Position numbers and translations under genes: made by a program
The notes under the pieces: generated by a model
What the model saw: the letters and a program-made list of their open reading frames with translations, nothing else
What the model was told of the DNA's origin: nothing
Database searches by the model: none
Assembly (NCBI GenBank): GCA_035610835.1
Contig: CM069443.1
Location: 63,310,480 to 63,374,479, forward strand
From: Ophiura sarsii
Lineage: Eukaryota > Echinodermata > Ophiuroidea > Amphilepidida > Ophiuridae
DNA: 64,000 nt
Direction of reading: 5' to 3'
Shown here: positions 11,945-22,429 of the stretch, piece by piece
Numbering within the stretch: position 1 is the first letter of the stretch
How the letters are laid out: every line of letters starts with the position of its first letter

Positions 11945-12154
11945 AATATTTACAGAAATTAAATATGAAACATACTCCTCAAACGTTTTACAACATTTAA
12001 GGCAGCACATAAATCTAAACAACGAAAGGGTATATTTAATTATAAATCTTACATTTGGTATATCATATAGTGTGACTAAGAAAAGCTTCGGTACTCTGTT
12101 TTATATACAAAATAATTATTAATAAAGATAGAGCAGCCATGAAATAATTATTAA

Positions 12155-12499
12155 AGGTAGATGTTCCGATTTTAAACTTAAAGTTTACTATTCTACATGA
12201 AAGGTCATCCTTAAAAAAGTTGTATTCCAAAGTTTGAGTTGCATAACTCTAATGGTTCTTATTTTAGACGCAAAAGATGCCGTGAAATGTACCCATTGAG
12301 TTGTACACAAACGATATTGGTGGTTACCACCTTTCGCGGTAATTCAACGTTATTTCATCGATTTCTCCGTAATTATACCGATTTAGGCCGTCAAATTTCA
12401 GTATGATGATGAGAAAAATATGAGCTTTCATATGATATGAAAATCTCTGTATGTTTGAAATAATTCTGTGTTACGAAAATGTGATCGGGTCATCTACCT
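12155..12499. mobile_element. MITE with TTAA target duplication, AGGTAGATGTTCCGAT family
   Basis: TTAA lies on both sides (12151-12154, 12500-12503). The inverted tips are AGGTAGATGTTCCGAT and the inverse of ATCGGGTCATCTACCT. The paralogous empty site is visible at 26059-26062, where gaaataattaTTAA runs straight on into tgaagata. Related copies lie at 28341-28700 and about 46577-46915. Confidence 0.8.
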
Positions 12500-12957
12500 T
12501 TAATAAAGATATTAATTGTGGTCATTGCTTCTTTTTGTCATGGTTTTTCATAGAATATCCTATACTTTGCGTGTACAAATTTGAGGAAGCAAATACTGAG
12601 TGGGAATTTTCTCAATTTTGCGAAGACTAAACTGGGCTAAACCGGGCTAAACCTTTATTATACTGAAAGATATTGGTATTGTTATTATAATTTCTGCAAA
12701 AAACTCACTTTTGAAAATAATGGAGTTACTTCCTTTTGTCGTGGTGGGGCAGTATAGAGCATCAATGATATTATGTAGATAAAAATCTGAAAGTGGATAT
12801 TTTTTACTCTCAAATCTAGATATTTTTGCCTAAATTTGCATTTATTTAGTCAACTTTAGACAAATTAGCATGATAGTCTGCTTTTGTTTTAATATTTCAA
12901 GCAAGGGATTTCAGATTGTTCACCTGATATGCCTGCTATAGAGAAACATTAAATGAA

Positions 12958-13020
12958 TCTGTATGCTAGGCCTATTTATATTGAAATGTCGTATGCTAGG
13001 CCTATTTATATTGAAATGTC
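12958..13020. repeat. 30-bp tandem duplication
   Basis: The unit gtatgctaggcctatttata plus ttgaaatgtc is present twice in copy A. Copy B at 26281-26313 has one unit, so the duplication arose after the segmental duplication. Confidence 0.85.
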
Positions 13021-13056
13021 TTTATGTGTAGGGATGGACACCAGATAGTATCTACC

Positions 13057-13304
13057 TCAGATTATACGGTAAATCTTGACACTGTCATGATCAGCAATGG
13101 CTAGATTTCCATCTGATAAGAATCTCATCCCAAAAGGATGACACAGTCCTTGTGCTAAGCATGCTACTAACCTGCCTGTGGTGCAGCAGTACTGCTCTAT
13201 TACACCAGTGTTGAGGCGTATCATCCCAGGCTCACTACTATGTGGCTCACTCCTCACAGTCAATAGACATTCAGTTTGCTCATCATAGCCGATTCCATTC
13301 ACCT
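13057..13304 (-). pseudogene. C-terminal remnant of a TRIM gene
   Basis: The last ~80 codons closely match the C terminus of the complete TRIM protein at 26348-28039: both carry YDEQTECLLTV, TGVIEQYCCTTGRL, VACLAQGL and SDGNLAIAD, and end in KIY.II with a stop. Homology stops at about 13304, where the RING, B-box, coiled coil and most of the C-terminal domain should follow. A 54-bp minisatellite is there instead. The remnant stays open and joins the minisatellite in frame to form a 315-codon ORF (13057-14004). The simplest reading is a truncated paralogue left by segmental duplication; a new chimeric gene is possible but unsupported. Confidence 0.75.
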
Positions 13305-14010
13305 TTATTCTAAGTCTTAACATAATACAATATTCAGATAAATCAAGTGTAAACAAATCTATTCTAAGTCTTAACATAACACAACATTCAGATAAGTCAA
13401 GTGTAAACAAATCTATTCTAAGTCTTAACATAATACAATATTCAGATAAATCAAGTGTAAACAAATCTATTCTAAGTCTTAACATAATACAATATTCAGA
13501 TAAATCAAGTGTAAACAAATCTATTTTAAGTCTTAACATAATACAACATTCGGATAAATCAAGTGTAAACAAATCTATTTTAAGTCTTAACATAATACAA
13601 CATTCGGATAAATCAAGTGTAAACAAATCTATTTTAAGTCTTAACATAACACAACATTCGGATAAATCAAGTGTAAACAAATCTATTTTAAGTCTTAACA
13701 TAACACAATATTCAGATAAATCAAGTGTAAACAAATCTATTCTAAGTATTAACATAACACAACATTCGGATAAATCAAGTGTAAACAAATCTATTCTAAG
13801 TCTTAACATAACACAACATTCAGATAAGTCAAGTGTAAACAGATCTATTCTAAGTCTTAACATAATACAATATTCAGATAAATCAAGTGTAAACAAATCT
13901 ATTTTAAGTCTTAACATAATACAACATTCGGATAAGTCAAGTGTAAACAAATCTATTCTAAGTCTTAACATAATACAATATTCAGATAAATCAAGTGTAA
14001 ACAAATCTTT
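13305..14010 (-). repeat. 54-bp minisatellite, array block 1 (about 13 units)
   Basis: The unit is exactly 54 bp, so it translates as an 18-residue repeat on the minus strand (core IDLFTLDLSE, then CIMLRL). Units differ at a few positions (Y or C, I or V, R or K), which fits unequal exchange and homogenisation. Every unit contains a TTAA. The same array resumes at 17239 and 18880, so the blocks are parts of one array split by insertions. Confidence 0.95.
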
Positions 14011-14023
14011 TTTTAAGTCTTAA

Positions 14024-14396
14024 AGGCATATTATGTGATCTTTTCCAGAGTGCACCCTCTATTCATGATTTTTTTTAGAAAGTAGATTTTCTTGCAGATT
14101 TACATTTCCGATCATAAATCATACATACATTCCAAGTTACAGAGCGATACGATTCCTAATTACCTCAAAATCATGGTTTTAGAGTGAATTTAGAGTGAAA
14201 AATATAAACTGTCGGGATTCCGACAGTTTATTTTCACTCTAAAACCATGATTTTGAAGTAATTAAGAATCGTATCGCCCTGTAACTTGGAATGTATGCAT
14301 GATTTATGATCAGAAATGTAAATCTGCAAGAAAATCTGCTTTCTATTTTTTATTCGATGTTGAGGGCGTTCCCTGGAAAGATCACATAATATACCT
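14024..14396. mobile_element. TTAA MITE, AGGNATATTATGTGATC family, copy 1
   Basis: Flanked by TTAA at 14020-14023 and 14397-14400, and inserted exactly at the TTAA inside a 54-bp repeat unit (aagtcTTAA on the left, TTAAcataatac on the right). The element is almost a perfect palindrome around gtcgggattccgac. Other full copies are at 14499-16141 (interrupted) and 62950-63323. It is a piggyBac-type non-autonomous element. Confidence 0.9.
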
Positions 14397-14400
14397 TTAA

Positions 14401-14494
14401 CATAATACAATATTCAGATAAAGCAATTGTATAAACAAATCTATTCATAATACAACATTCAGATAAATCAAGTGTAAACAAATCAATTCAAGTC
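14401..14494 (-). repeat. Two degenerate 54-bp units between MITEs
   Basis: Sequence with acaacattcagataaatcaa and matching spacing lies between the two TTAA MITEs, showing that both inserted into one array. Confidence 0.85.
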
Positions 14495-14545
14495 TTAAAG
14501 GTATATTATGTGATCTTTCCAGGAAACGCCCTCAACATCGAAAAA

Positions 14546-15632
14546 TAATAATAATAATAATAATAAGCAGCATTTATTAAGCGCCTAATCAAAAGTGGTC
14601 AAAGTGCTGTACAAAATAGTAAAATCTTAAAATACACAAAAACACTATATCTTACTGCAACATATTATTATACTGTACAAAGTAAAAAGGGCCTATACAT
14701 ACACAAAATATGACAGCACAATATACAAAGCTAAAAACAGAATGGAATCCGTGAGGCGGGGGGGGGGGGGGGATTAATGCTTAGGAAATAGATGAAATTT
14801 GAGAGCCTTTTTGAACTTATGAATAGTAGAACAATTGCGGAGTGAGGCAGGTAGAGAGTTCCATAGACGTGGAGCAATCGTGTAGAAGGCTTTGTCTCCA
14901 AGAGCACGCTTCGTACGAGGGATTGTGAGAAGTAATTTGTCATCACCTGACCTCAGATTAGGTCTCTTTGGTATGTACGGAGTGAGAAAGTTTGTCAGGT
15001 ACATAGGAAGAAGGCCATGAAAACTTTTGAAGGTGAACAACATGAGTTTGTATGTAATCCTTGATGTAATGGGTAACCAGTGTAGCTCTCTAAGGAGGGG
15101 TGCAGACGAATCCATTTTGTTTGATCTAAAAATTATTCTTGCGGCCCTGTTCTGCAATGTTTGTAATTTGTTGCGATCTTTCGCTGATATGCCATAAAGT
15201 AAAGAGTTTGAATAATCCAAACGAGATAAAACCAGTGACCGGACTAGGTGGTGACAGCTATCAACAGTAATAAAACGATGTGTTCTATAAATATTCCTGA
15301 GATGAAAGTTCACTGTTTTGATGGTATAGATTTAACACGTGCAGTCATGGACATAGTACGATCAAATACGACACCCAGATTTTTGATTGTTGGAGATGGC
15401 TGTATAACAGTGTCACCAATTGTGATGGTAATGTCATTAATGAATTTGCAATTGTAATTTGACGATGCGATGAAAAACTCAGTTTTGTCTTGATTGAGCT
15501 TGAGTTTGTTTTTAGTCATCCAGTCACTGATTTCATTTATACAAGATGTGAATAGAGCAACAGATCTTTCAGCGTCTCCGCTAATCTTGGGATCAAATGA
15601 CAGGTACAGTTGGACATCATCCGCATACAAAT
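14546..15632 (-). mobile_element. CR1/L2-type LINE, 3' part with broken reverse transcriptase ORF
   Basis: Two overlapping minus-strand ORFs (15310-15630 and 14774-15313) are in different frames. The first holds the catalytic YADD of the reverse transcriptase, followed by NKLKLNQDKTEFF. The second carries LHWLPI..RI.YK, G..P.YL and LWNSLPASLRN, the C-terminal signature shared by CR1/L2 LINEs. The upstream reverse transcriptase motifs and the endonuclease are missing (5' truncation), and a frameshift near 15310 makes it non-functional. The 3' tail is a (TTA)n run at 14547-14570. It sits inside a MITE that itself sits inside the minisatellite. Confidence 0.85.
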
Positions 15633-15689
15633 GATATTTAATTAAATATTATACAATTAAATAAATATTGTATATTTATATATTGCTGC

Positions 15690-15796
15690 CGTGACGTGTG
15701 CTTTACGCTTTTAATGTATCTTTGTAAAGCGCCTTGAGTTCTTTTTGATGTAATTGCGCTATATAAGAAATAAATATTATTATTATTATTATTATT
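15690..15796 (+). mobile_element. 3' tail of a second retroelement
   Basis: Sequence with aagcgccttgagttcttttt and attgcgctatataagaaata ending in (ATT)n is the typical tail of LINE-mobilised elements, in plus orientation. It abuts the 5' truncation of the minus-strand LINE. The body upstream (15640-15690) is too short to classify. Confidence 0.5.
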
Positions 15797-16145
15797 TAAT
15801 GCCATGTTTATGGATTATATTACCATTGAAAGCATATTTTCTTGCAGATTTACATTTCTGATCATAAATCGTACATACATTCCAAGTTACAGGGCGATAC
15901 GATTCTTAATTACTTCAAAATCATGGTTTTAGAGTGAAAATAAACTGTCGTGATAACAAGACAGTTTAAATTTTCACTCTAAATTCACTCTAAAACCATG
16001 ATTTTGAGGTAATTAGGAATCGTATCGCTCTGAAACTTGGAATGTATGTATGATTTATGATCAGAAATGTAAATCTGCAAGAAAATGTACTTTCTAAAAA
16101 AAATAGAGGGCGCTCTCTGGAAAAGATCACATAGTATGCCTTTAA

Positions 16146-16793
16146 GGGGTCGTCCAAAATATCGCCATTTTCACTTACGTACAGAGCGTACGTAACTCCC
16201 CCCTCGAGTTACGTACGCAATAAATGGCGACATTTTCATGGTTTGATATACCCCCATGTTTGATTAAAAACCATTGTATTAAAGACGAATTGCCATATAC
16301 AACATAAGAAATTGTACGATACACATTAGAGAAAAATAAACTTCTTTGATCATGTTTATCTCTGCATGGTGTTGATTTGATGATTCTGCCATTCTTTCTT
16401 TGGTAAAAATTATCATTTTCTTTGATAAATAATTATCAAAAATTATCAAGATATTTTGAAACAAATGGCACATGTATTAAATACTTTTAAATACAGAAAT
16501 GATAAACAACAACACTAGGAACTTCAAAAAGGACATGTTGTCGGCAAACACAGTTTTGAGATAGAGGGCAATATATTTGGTGAAACATAAAGAAAATAAT
16601 AGACAAAAATATGCTTCTTCAATTCATATCGTGTGATTACAAAGTCCAATTACATTCAACAAGGTATTATTTCAAAGCTTAAAATGTTCTCTTTCAAATC
16701 GTACTAATAACTCAGAATTGACTCGGGCTTCCAACATGTCCATTTTGATGTGACGGGTCACATATTGTTTCGTCGTGTAGGCCTACATAAAAC
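16146..16793. other. Unclassified insert in the minisatellite, no gene
   Basis: It starts with TTAAGGGGTCGTCC and a palindromic stretch (acgtacagagcgtacgtaac ... gagttacgtacgc) at 16176-16220, suggesting another TTAA element whose right end I cannot place. The rest is AT-rich without coding signal. Confidence 0.35.
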
Positions 16794-16801
16794 ATTTTTG
16801 T

Positions 16802-17165
16802 CAGTGGCGTAGTTAGGTATTTCATATTGGGGTGAGGGCAGAAATGAATATTATTATTATTATAACCGACAAGATTATTGTGACAAAAGAAATTTTCGCG
16901 TAGCGCACAATTTTTTTCGGCATTTCCCTAATTTCTGCTATGATTGAGGTACATTTTGGCTCAAAACAATTAAGCTTATACAAAAAATATTGCATTTTGG
17001 AGACACATGTGCGTGTAGCCCGCGAAATATTTCCATCTGTGTACTTTTGACCATCATATAAATTAAATGATTTCTCTTGTCAAATGAACCGACAGTGCCA
17101 ATCCCAACCGACACGACAGTCAAGGCGATCGCCCCTCACCCCCTCCCCCTCTGGCTACGCCACTG
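16802..17165. mobile_element. hAT-type MITE
   Basis: The ends are CAGTGGCGTAG and CTACGCCACTG, the classic hAT terminus. The 8-bp flanks are ATTTTTGT (16794-16801) and ATTTCTGT (17166-17173), a target duplication with one mismatch. A relative with matching interior (catattgggg, cgcgtagcgca) lies at 29503-29843. There is no transposase ORF. Confidence 0.85.
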
Positions 17166-17238
17166 ATTTCTGTGCATGGCAAAGTAAGTAAATCATAGTC
17201 TGGCTTTCGACGTCTTATAGTAAGCTTTACTTACTTTA

Positions 17239-17911
17239 CAAATCTATTCTAAATCTTAACATAACACAACATTCAGATAAATCAAGTGTAAACAAATCTA
17301 TTATAAGTCTTAACATAATACAATATTCAGATAAATCAAGTGTAAACAAATCTATTATAAGTCTTAACATAATACAATATTCAGATAAATCAAGTGTAAA
17401 CAAATCTATTATAAGTCTTAACATAATACAATATTCAGATAAATCAAGTGTAAACAAATCTATTCTAAGTCTTAACATAATACAATATTCAGATAAATCA
17501 AGTGTAAACAAATCTATTCTAAGTCTTAACATAATACAATATTCAGATAAGTCAAGTGTAAACAAATCTATTCTAAGTCTTAACATAACACAACATTCAG
17601 ATAAGTCAAGTGTAAACAAATCTATTCTAAGTCTTAACATAACACAACATTCGGATAAATCAAGTGTAAACAAATCTATTTTAAGTCTTAACATAACACA
17701 ATATTCAGATAAATCAAGTGTAAACAAATCTATTCTAAGTATTAACATAATACAACGTTCAGATAAATCAAGTGTATAAACAAATTAATTTTAAGTCTTA
17801 ACATAATATGATATTCTGATCAATCAAATGTAAACAAATCAATTATAAGTCTTAACATAATACAACATTCAGATAAATCAAGGGTAAACAAATCTATTCT
17901 AAGTCTTAACA
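17239..17911 (-). repeat. 54-bp minisatellite, array block 2 (about 12 units)
   Basis: Same unit and orientation as 13305-14010, open on the minus strand over 17236-17748. Units at the right end are more diverged, as expected at an array edge. It is interrupted at 17912 by a TA-flanked transposon and continues at 18879. Confidence 0.95.
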
Positions 17912-17913
17912 TA

Positions 17914-18876
17914 CAGGGTGACCCAATAAAAAGTTTACCCAAAATGAAAGTGATATTTTCCCCACTTTCTGTAACCTGAGATCTGTGGTATTTATTTTAT
18001 TATGAAGAATGGGTAATGGAGCATCTACCCTGAAAAAAATATTTATTTTGGTTTAGTGGTTGTCAAGATATGGTCTATTGAACATTGCTTAAAACAAAAC
18101 AGACTTGTCCACGGAGCATAATTTTTCTTTGGCATGGTTAAACACAACTGCTTGCTCTCCTTTATTGACATTTTGTAAAGTTCCCTCCGTTTCAAAGAGC
18201 TCTTTAATTTTGCGGATAGCTGGTTTGGTTGGTATTCTCACTCCTGGGAACCTGTTTGGCCATTGTCGCTGCACTGCCACATAGCTACCAGTTTGACTGC
18301 AAAAGCTCGTTGTTGTGGTGGTTAATTGATTTGCCATACTATGAGAATGTTTAAAGCCCTGATTCAAGATAGATATTTGACAACTGCACCCTTTGATTTT
18401 AGATTTGAAAAGCCCGCCCTGACTCAAGACAGAACACTGGCGTTTAGCACAACTGCACGCTATGATTTTAGATTTGAAAAGCCCCCCCCCCCCCTTCCCT
18501 CCCTGACAAAGCAATCTCTGTGTGTTCTTATCATTCCATCATAAATAACAACAAAATAACACTTGTGTTCCTTAAAAAAAGTAAGAAATCATTGTCAAAG
18601 GATTAGTTTTGATGTCTCACTTGTCTTCAATCATTACATGCCTTTGCTCCAAGGACAGGTCTAAGACAAATGATGCTCCGTGGACAAGTTTGTTTTGTTA
18701 AAGCCATGTTAAATAGACCATATCTTGAAAACCACTGAACCAAAATAAATAATTTTTTCAGGGTATATGCTCCAATACCCATTCTTTATAATAAAATAAA
18801 AAACACAGATATCAGATTACAGGAAGTGGAAAAATATCACTTTCATTTTGGGTAAACTTTTTATTGGGTCACCCTG
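17914..18876 (-). mobile_element. Tc1/mariner-superfamily element with ~200-bp TIRs
   Basis: The ends CAGGGTGACCCAATAAAAAG and its inverse are flanked by TA on both sides (17912-17913, 18877-18878), inside a 54-bp repeat unit. The inverted repeats extend about 205 bp (17914-18122 and 18670-18876). A minus-strand frame starting at 18337 (MANQL...) carries QRQWPNRFPG, then a helix-turn-helix-like IRKIKELFETEGTL stretch. This resembles the N-terminal DNA-binding part of mariner-type transposases. The frame runs into the left TIR and no DDE domain is present, so only the N terminus remains between long TIRs. Confidence 0.8.
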
Positions 18877-18878
18877 TA

Positions 18879-18990
18879 TTACAATATTCAGATAAATCAA
18901 GTGTAAACAAATCTTTTCTAAGTCATCAACATAATACACTTTTCAGATAAATCAAGTGTAAACAAACCTATTTTAAGTTCAAGACTCGGA
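18879..18990 (-). repeat. 54-bp minisatellite, array block 3 (about 2 units)
   Basis: Sequence after the mariner insertion resumes mid-unit (acaatattcagataaatcaa) and decays by 18990. This marks the far edge of the original array, which thus spanned 13305-18990 including inserts. Confidence 0.85.
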
Positions 18991-19080
18991 TAAACTGGTG
19001 TGAATGAGATTAAGAAATATCATTAAAATACACGGTCTCAAACTCCGTCCCTCTCGCTATTGCAGCGAAAGATTACATAA

Positions 19081-21261
19081 TAGGGCGGGGCGTAAATATG
19101 GAAGGTATTTTGTTCAAATCGGCCATGGTCAAAATGTATTCCACTTGACCCCACATTATCAAATATGCACTTTAAAACATTTTCGGAGGGGGTCTTCAGA
19201 CCCAACCACTACCCTTAATCCCCTTATAGGGGAATACATGGTAAAGTTGCCAATTTGGTGTAGCAAAATTAAGTTTCGACCTAGAACGAAGTGATACATA
19301 TTTTTTTCAGCACAATGCATTTCTATAAGCTAGGGCTCAAAACCACTAAAAACGACCAATTCGGATTTCAGAATTTGTGAGAATTCAAATGTTCTCAAAA
19401 CTATTGTAACACCTAAAGAATTAAAGATAACACTTTGAATTTTGACTCGGACAAATATGAGCACGTAATATTCTCAACTTTTATTTTTTTCATATGGTAA
19501 TGTTAAAATTTACTGATGAAACCTACGTTACCAATGGCTCAAATGTTAGATTGGCAAGCCTTAAAGTCCGAAAAATATGCCTATTCCATTGAAACAATGT
19601 GCTTTATCGTTTTGTCTACTTTGTATTTTATATCACACACTTTAAACACAACATGTACTTATAAATTCTACCATACAAAGGCAAAGGTGAAATTGAAACC
19701 TACGTTACAATTGATGCAACCTACGTTACAATTGATGCAACCTACGTTAAACATGGTCCTGTTAAGAAGCGCCATTTTGCAACTATTTTGGTTTCCAACC
19801 TCCCCTAGACGCATGATGGCGGTATAATAGCACTTGCTAGGGGGTGATCGTTACGATTTGACTAAAATAAGTTGAGGTGGGTGAAATGGCAGTCACGTAT
19901 GTTTCGGTAACGGATGTTTCATTTGAACTTCACTGTGATCCAGTTCATGATTTACGGTCGCTGATGAAATAAAATAATTTCAGTTGGATAAGGGTACCAT
20001 GTACTTATGTTTAATAGTATATCCCTTGTATACACTCCATTGTTTAATTCTGATAAAATTGGTAACGTAGGTTACTTTTCTTAACTATACTGTCACACTA
20101 CGGTCACAAAACCGATACTAGATGTATTTTTGTTCTCCAAAGCTTTCCCCCAAATTATATCTCCATTCATATAGGCTTTAGACTAGGTGTTAGCTAGTTT
20201 ATAAAAGAAAGAACATGACTTAAAACTGAAAAAAGGGTGGAAAGGGTGTGGTTATATGTATACGGTAACGTATGTTTCATATAACTTTGCTACAATTTTT
20301 AATTTAAAAATAATTAACTTCTGCATATTTCTAATGCATTTTTTGTTTGTTTTTGGTAAAGCATGCAACTGTGTTTGTTTTCTAGTACTACTTTTATGCA
20401 CAACAGGACTCATTTTTTTCAACAACATCACAAAATATCTATAAATAGTGATTTGCGACATATGGTTTTTGCCCCGTTTAGCGTATTTACGAAATCGTGA
20501 CTTCTAAAATAATAATACCCAAGTCCTAAAATTTTCAGAAGTTTTAGTCTATTATATGTTGTAAATGTCTAATGCATGTAGTTTATAATTACTTTTTAAT
20601 ATTTATTCTTAATTGAAGGCATGCGGCACCTGTTTTGCGTAATTTGTCGTTTTTAGTGGTTTTGAGCCTAAGGTCCACATAATGACATTCTAAAAGCCCA
20701 AAAATATCAGAGTGGTAGAATTATGCCTAATTTGCATAAACTTAAAATAACCGATAATTTGTGGATTTTGGCGGCCATTTTTATTTATGCAATTTAAGAT
20801 ACACATATTAGGGCAGATATGTCTCTGTATGTCCTTTGAGACTTTATACATTCGTGAAATGTATGCTGAAGCTATTTAAAGTGACATAACTATCTAGAAA
20901 TAAGTCCAAAACAATGAAAATGCTCAAATTAGCGGCCAATTTAAGTTTATTCAAATTAGTCATATTTCTAACACTCTGATATTTTCAGACTTTTAATATG
21001 TCATTATGGGTACCTTATAGAAATGCATTGTGCTGAAAAAAATATGTATCACTTCGTTCTAGGTCGAAACTTAATTTTGCTAAACCAAATTAGCAACTTT
21101 ACCATGTATTTCCCTATAAGGGGATCAAGGGTAGTGGTGGGGTCTGAAGATCCCCTCCGAAAATAATTAGAGTGCATATTTGATCATGTGGGGTCAAGTG
21201 GAATACATTTTGACCATGGCCGATTTGAACAAAATACCTTCCCTATTTACGCCCCGCCCTA
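19081..21261. mobile_element. 2.2-kb DNA element with ~260-bp TIRs and 8-bp TSD
   Basis: The tips are TAGGGCGGGGCG and inverse, flanked by TTACATAA on both sides (19073-19080, 21262-21269). The inverted arms extend to about 19345 and 21035. Inside lies a second inverted pair (ctcaaaaccactaaaaacga at about 19335 versus its inverse near 20650) and a third (about 20690-20760 versus 20930-21010). The centre (19510-20280) repeats cctacgttac-like motifs. An 8-bp duplication and a TAGGG tip fit the hAT superfamily. No transposase is recognised; short ORFs are not convincing. Confidence 0.8.
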
Positions 21262-21269
21262 TTACATAA

Positions 21270-21792
21270 GGACCACAGAGGCTGTGTTTACATGGGCTAA
21301 TGTAAACAAAGTCTTTATTGAGAGTCTCAAGTGGCCGAAACACATTGAATATTAGATCAAAGACAAGCATGTATTGGTTAATAAAACATAAATCCCCTTG
21401 TTTTCCATTCCAGATTAAATGTAGAAATCATTTTTGTTTCAAATAAAGAGAAGATATCAAAACATATTCAATTTCTGATGCTCGAATTAAAATGTGATTG
21501 ACGACATATTTGGCTATTTTTAGTTCCACATTTTTCTGGAATAAGGAGCAGGTCTAGGCAAAACCCAATGTCCTTTGGTTCTTTTCACACCCCCACCCCC
21601 CCACCACCACATTTTCTTATTTTTTCATATGAACAACTTTTTTGACCAAATGTCTGTCATACAAAACTCTCTTTTTTCTTCATTTTTGAGATCTTTTTCT
21701 TTCTTCTTTTTTTCATTTTTTAAAATTTATTTTCTTCTTTTCCCCCTCTTTCCCCTCTTTTTCGCCCCCCACCTCCTCTTTTCCCTTTTCTC

Positions 21793-21823
<31 letters not shown>

Positions 21824-22130
21824 TTATTGTCCATTTTACCCCTAACACATGAATTTGAGAATTAACTATCAAGGGATCAATCAAGCCAAATTTAACCTGG
21901 AGGAGATCAAATACCTGGCCACCAGCAGCGTGGTTCTGAACATCTATCCAAAGGGCCACATGTCACACTCCTCAAAACTAGCTTTTGGTTTGCCTGGTAT
22001 AGTCTGCTGTTCTGCCATTTTCCAATCATTCTACAATTCAATCGACCCGGAACGTGGGGTAACCATATTGTTTTGGGATAATATTTTTAGCATTAGCCCT
22101 AACGTCCCAGAGTACTACAAATCACTAAAT
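21270..22130. other. No gene seen; C/T-rich and poly-G tract
   Basis: A pyrimidine-rich stretch (21585-21805) runs into about 20 consecutive G at 21803-21823. ORFs over it are low-complexity translations. Confidence 0.5.
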
Positions 22131-22378
22131 ACTACTAGGTGCTGGTATAGCGTACGCTTCCCCAGTCTTGTGGCGTGTATAGCATACGCTTCCCAGGCCC
22201 GTCAGATGGGGGGGGGGGGCGGTTGCGATCGCCCCCCCTTTGATTTTTTTTTTTTAAGGTAAAAATTGCGTTTTTCTTAGTTTCAAATATCAATGATAGT
22301 AAAACTACTCATAAAACATTGACTACAGTGCTTTTTGGACTGCGAAATTTTGTGTCCGTGCGAAATTGTTTGACTTCT

Positions 22379-22429
<51 letters not shown>

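Larger units (their letters stand above)
7250..13304. repeat. Segmental duplication, copy A
   Basis: Blocks of this interval align in the same order and orientation with 22740-26600. Examples are the sequence around ttttcaaag.cgactc, the block after ctccctgatagttttattcc (8270), the acttcctt.aaaatgttgc block (8685 versus 24548), the cacattatcacacaaaat-like block (10950 versus 24860), the 11640-11945 block, and the last ~80 codons of a TRIM gene. Identity is visibly moderate, so the duplication is not recent. Copy A has gained several insertions that copy B lacks. The copies lie about 13-15 kb apart. Confidence 0.75.
14499..16141. mobile_element. TTAA MITE copy 2, split by retroelement insertions
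   Basis: The left part (14499-about 14545, after TTAA 14495-14498) and right part (about 15825-16141, before TTAA 16142-16145) together match the uninterrupted copy at 62950-63323. The break lies between the segment cgccctcaacatc and the segment attgaaagca. The intervening ~1.28 kb is a minus-strand LINE fragment plus a plus-strand SINE/LINE tail. Confidence 0.8.

Noticed and set aside
13057..13304. A second functional TRIM gene
   Set aside because: Only the C-terminal ~80 codons remain; RING, B-box and coiled coil are absent upstream, where the minisatellite lies.
17236..17748. 170-codon repetitive minus-strand ORF
   Set aside because: It is the 54-bp minisatellite read in its open frame; the unit length alone keeps the frame open, and there is no start, domain or non-repeat flank here.
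21575..21959. Low-complexity ORFs on both strands
   Set aside because: They translate a pyrimidine-rich tract and a poly-G run and lack any protein-like composition.
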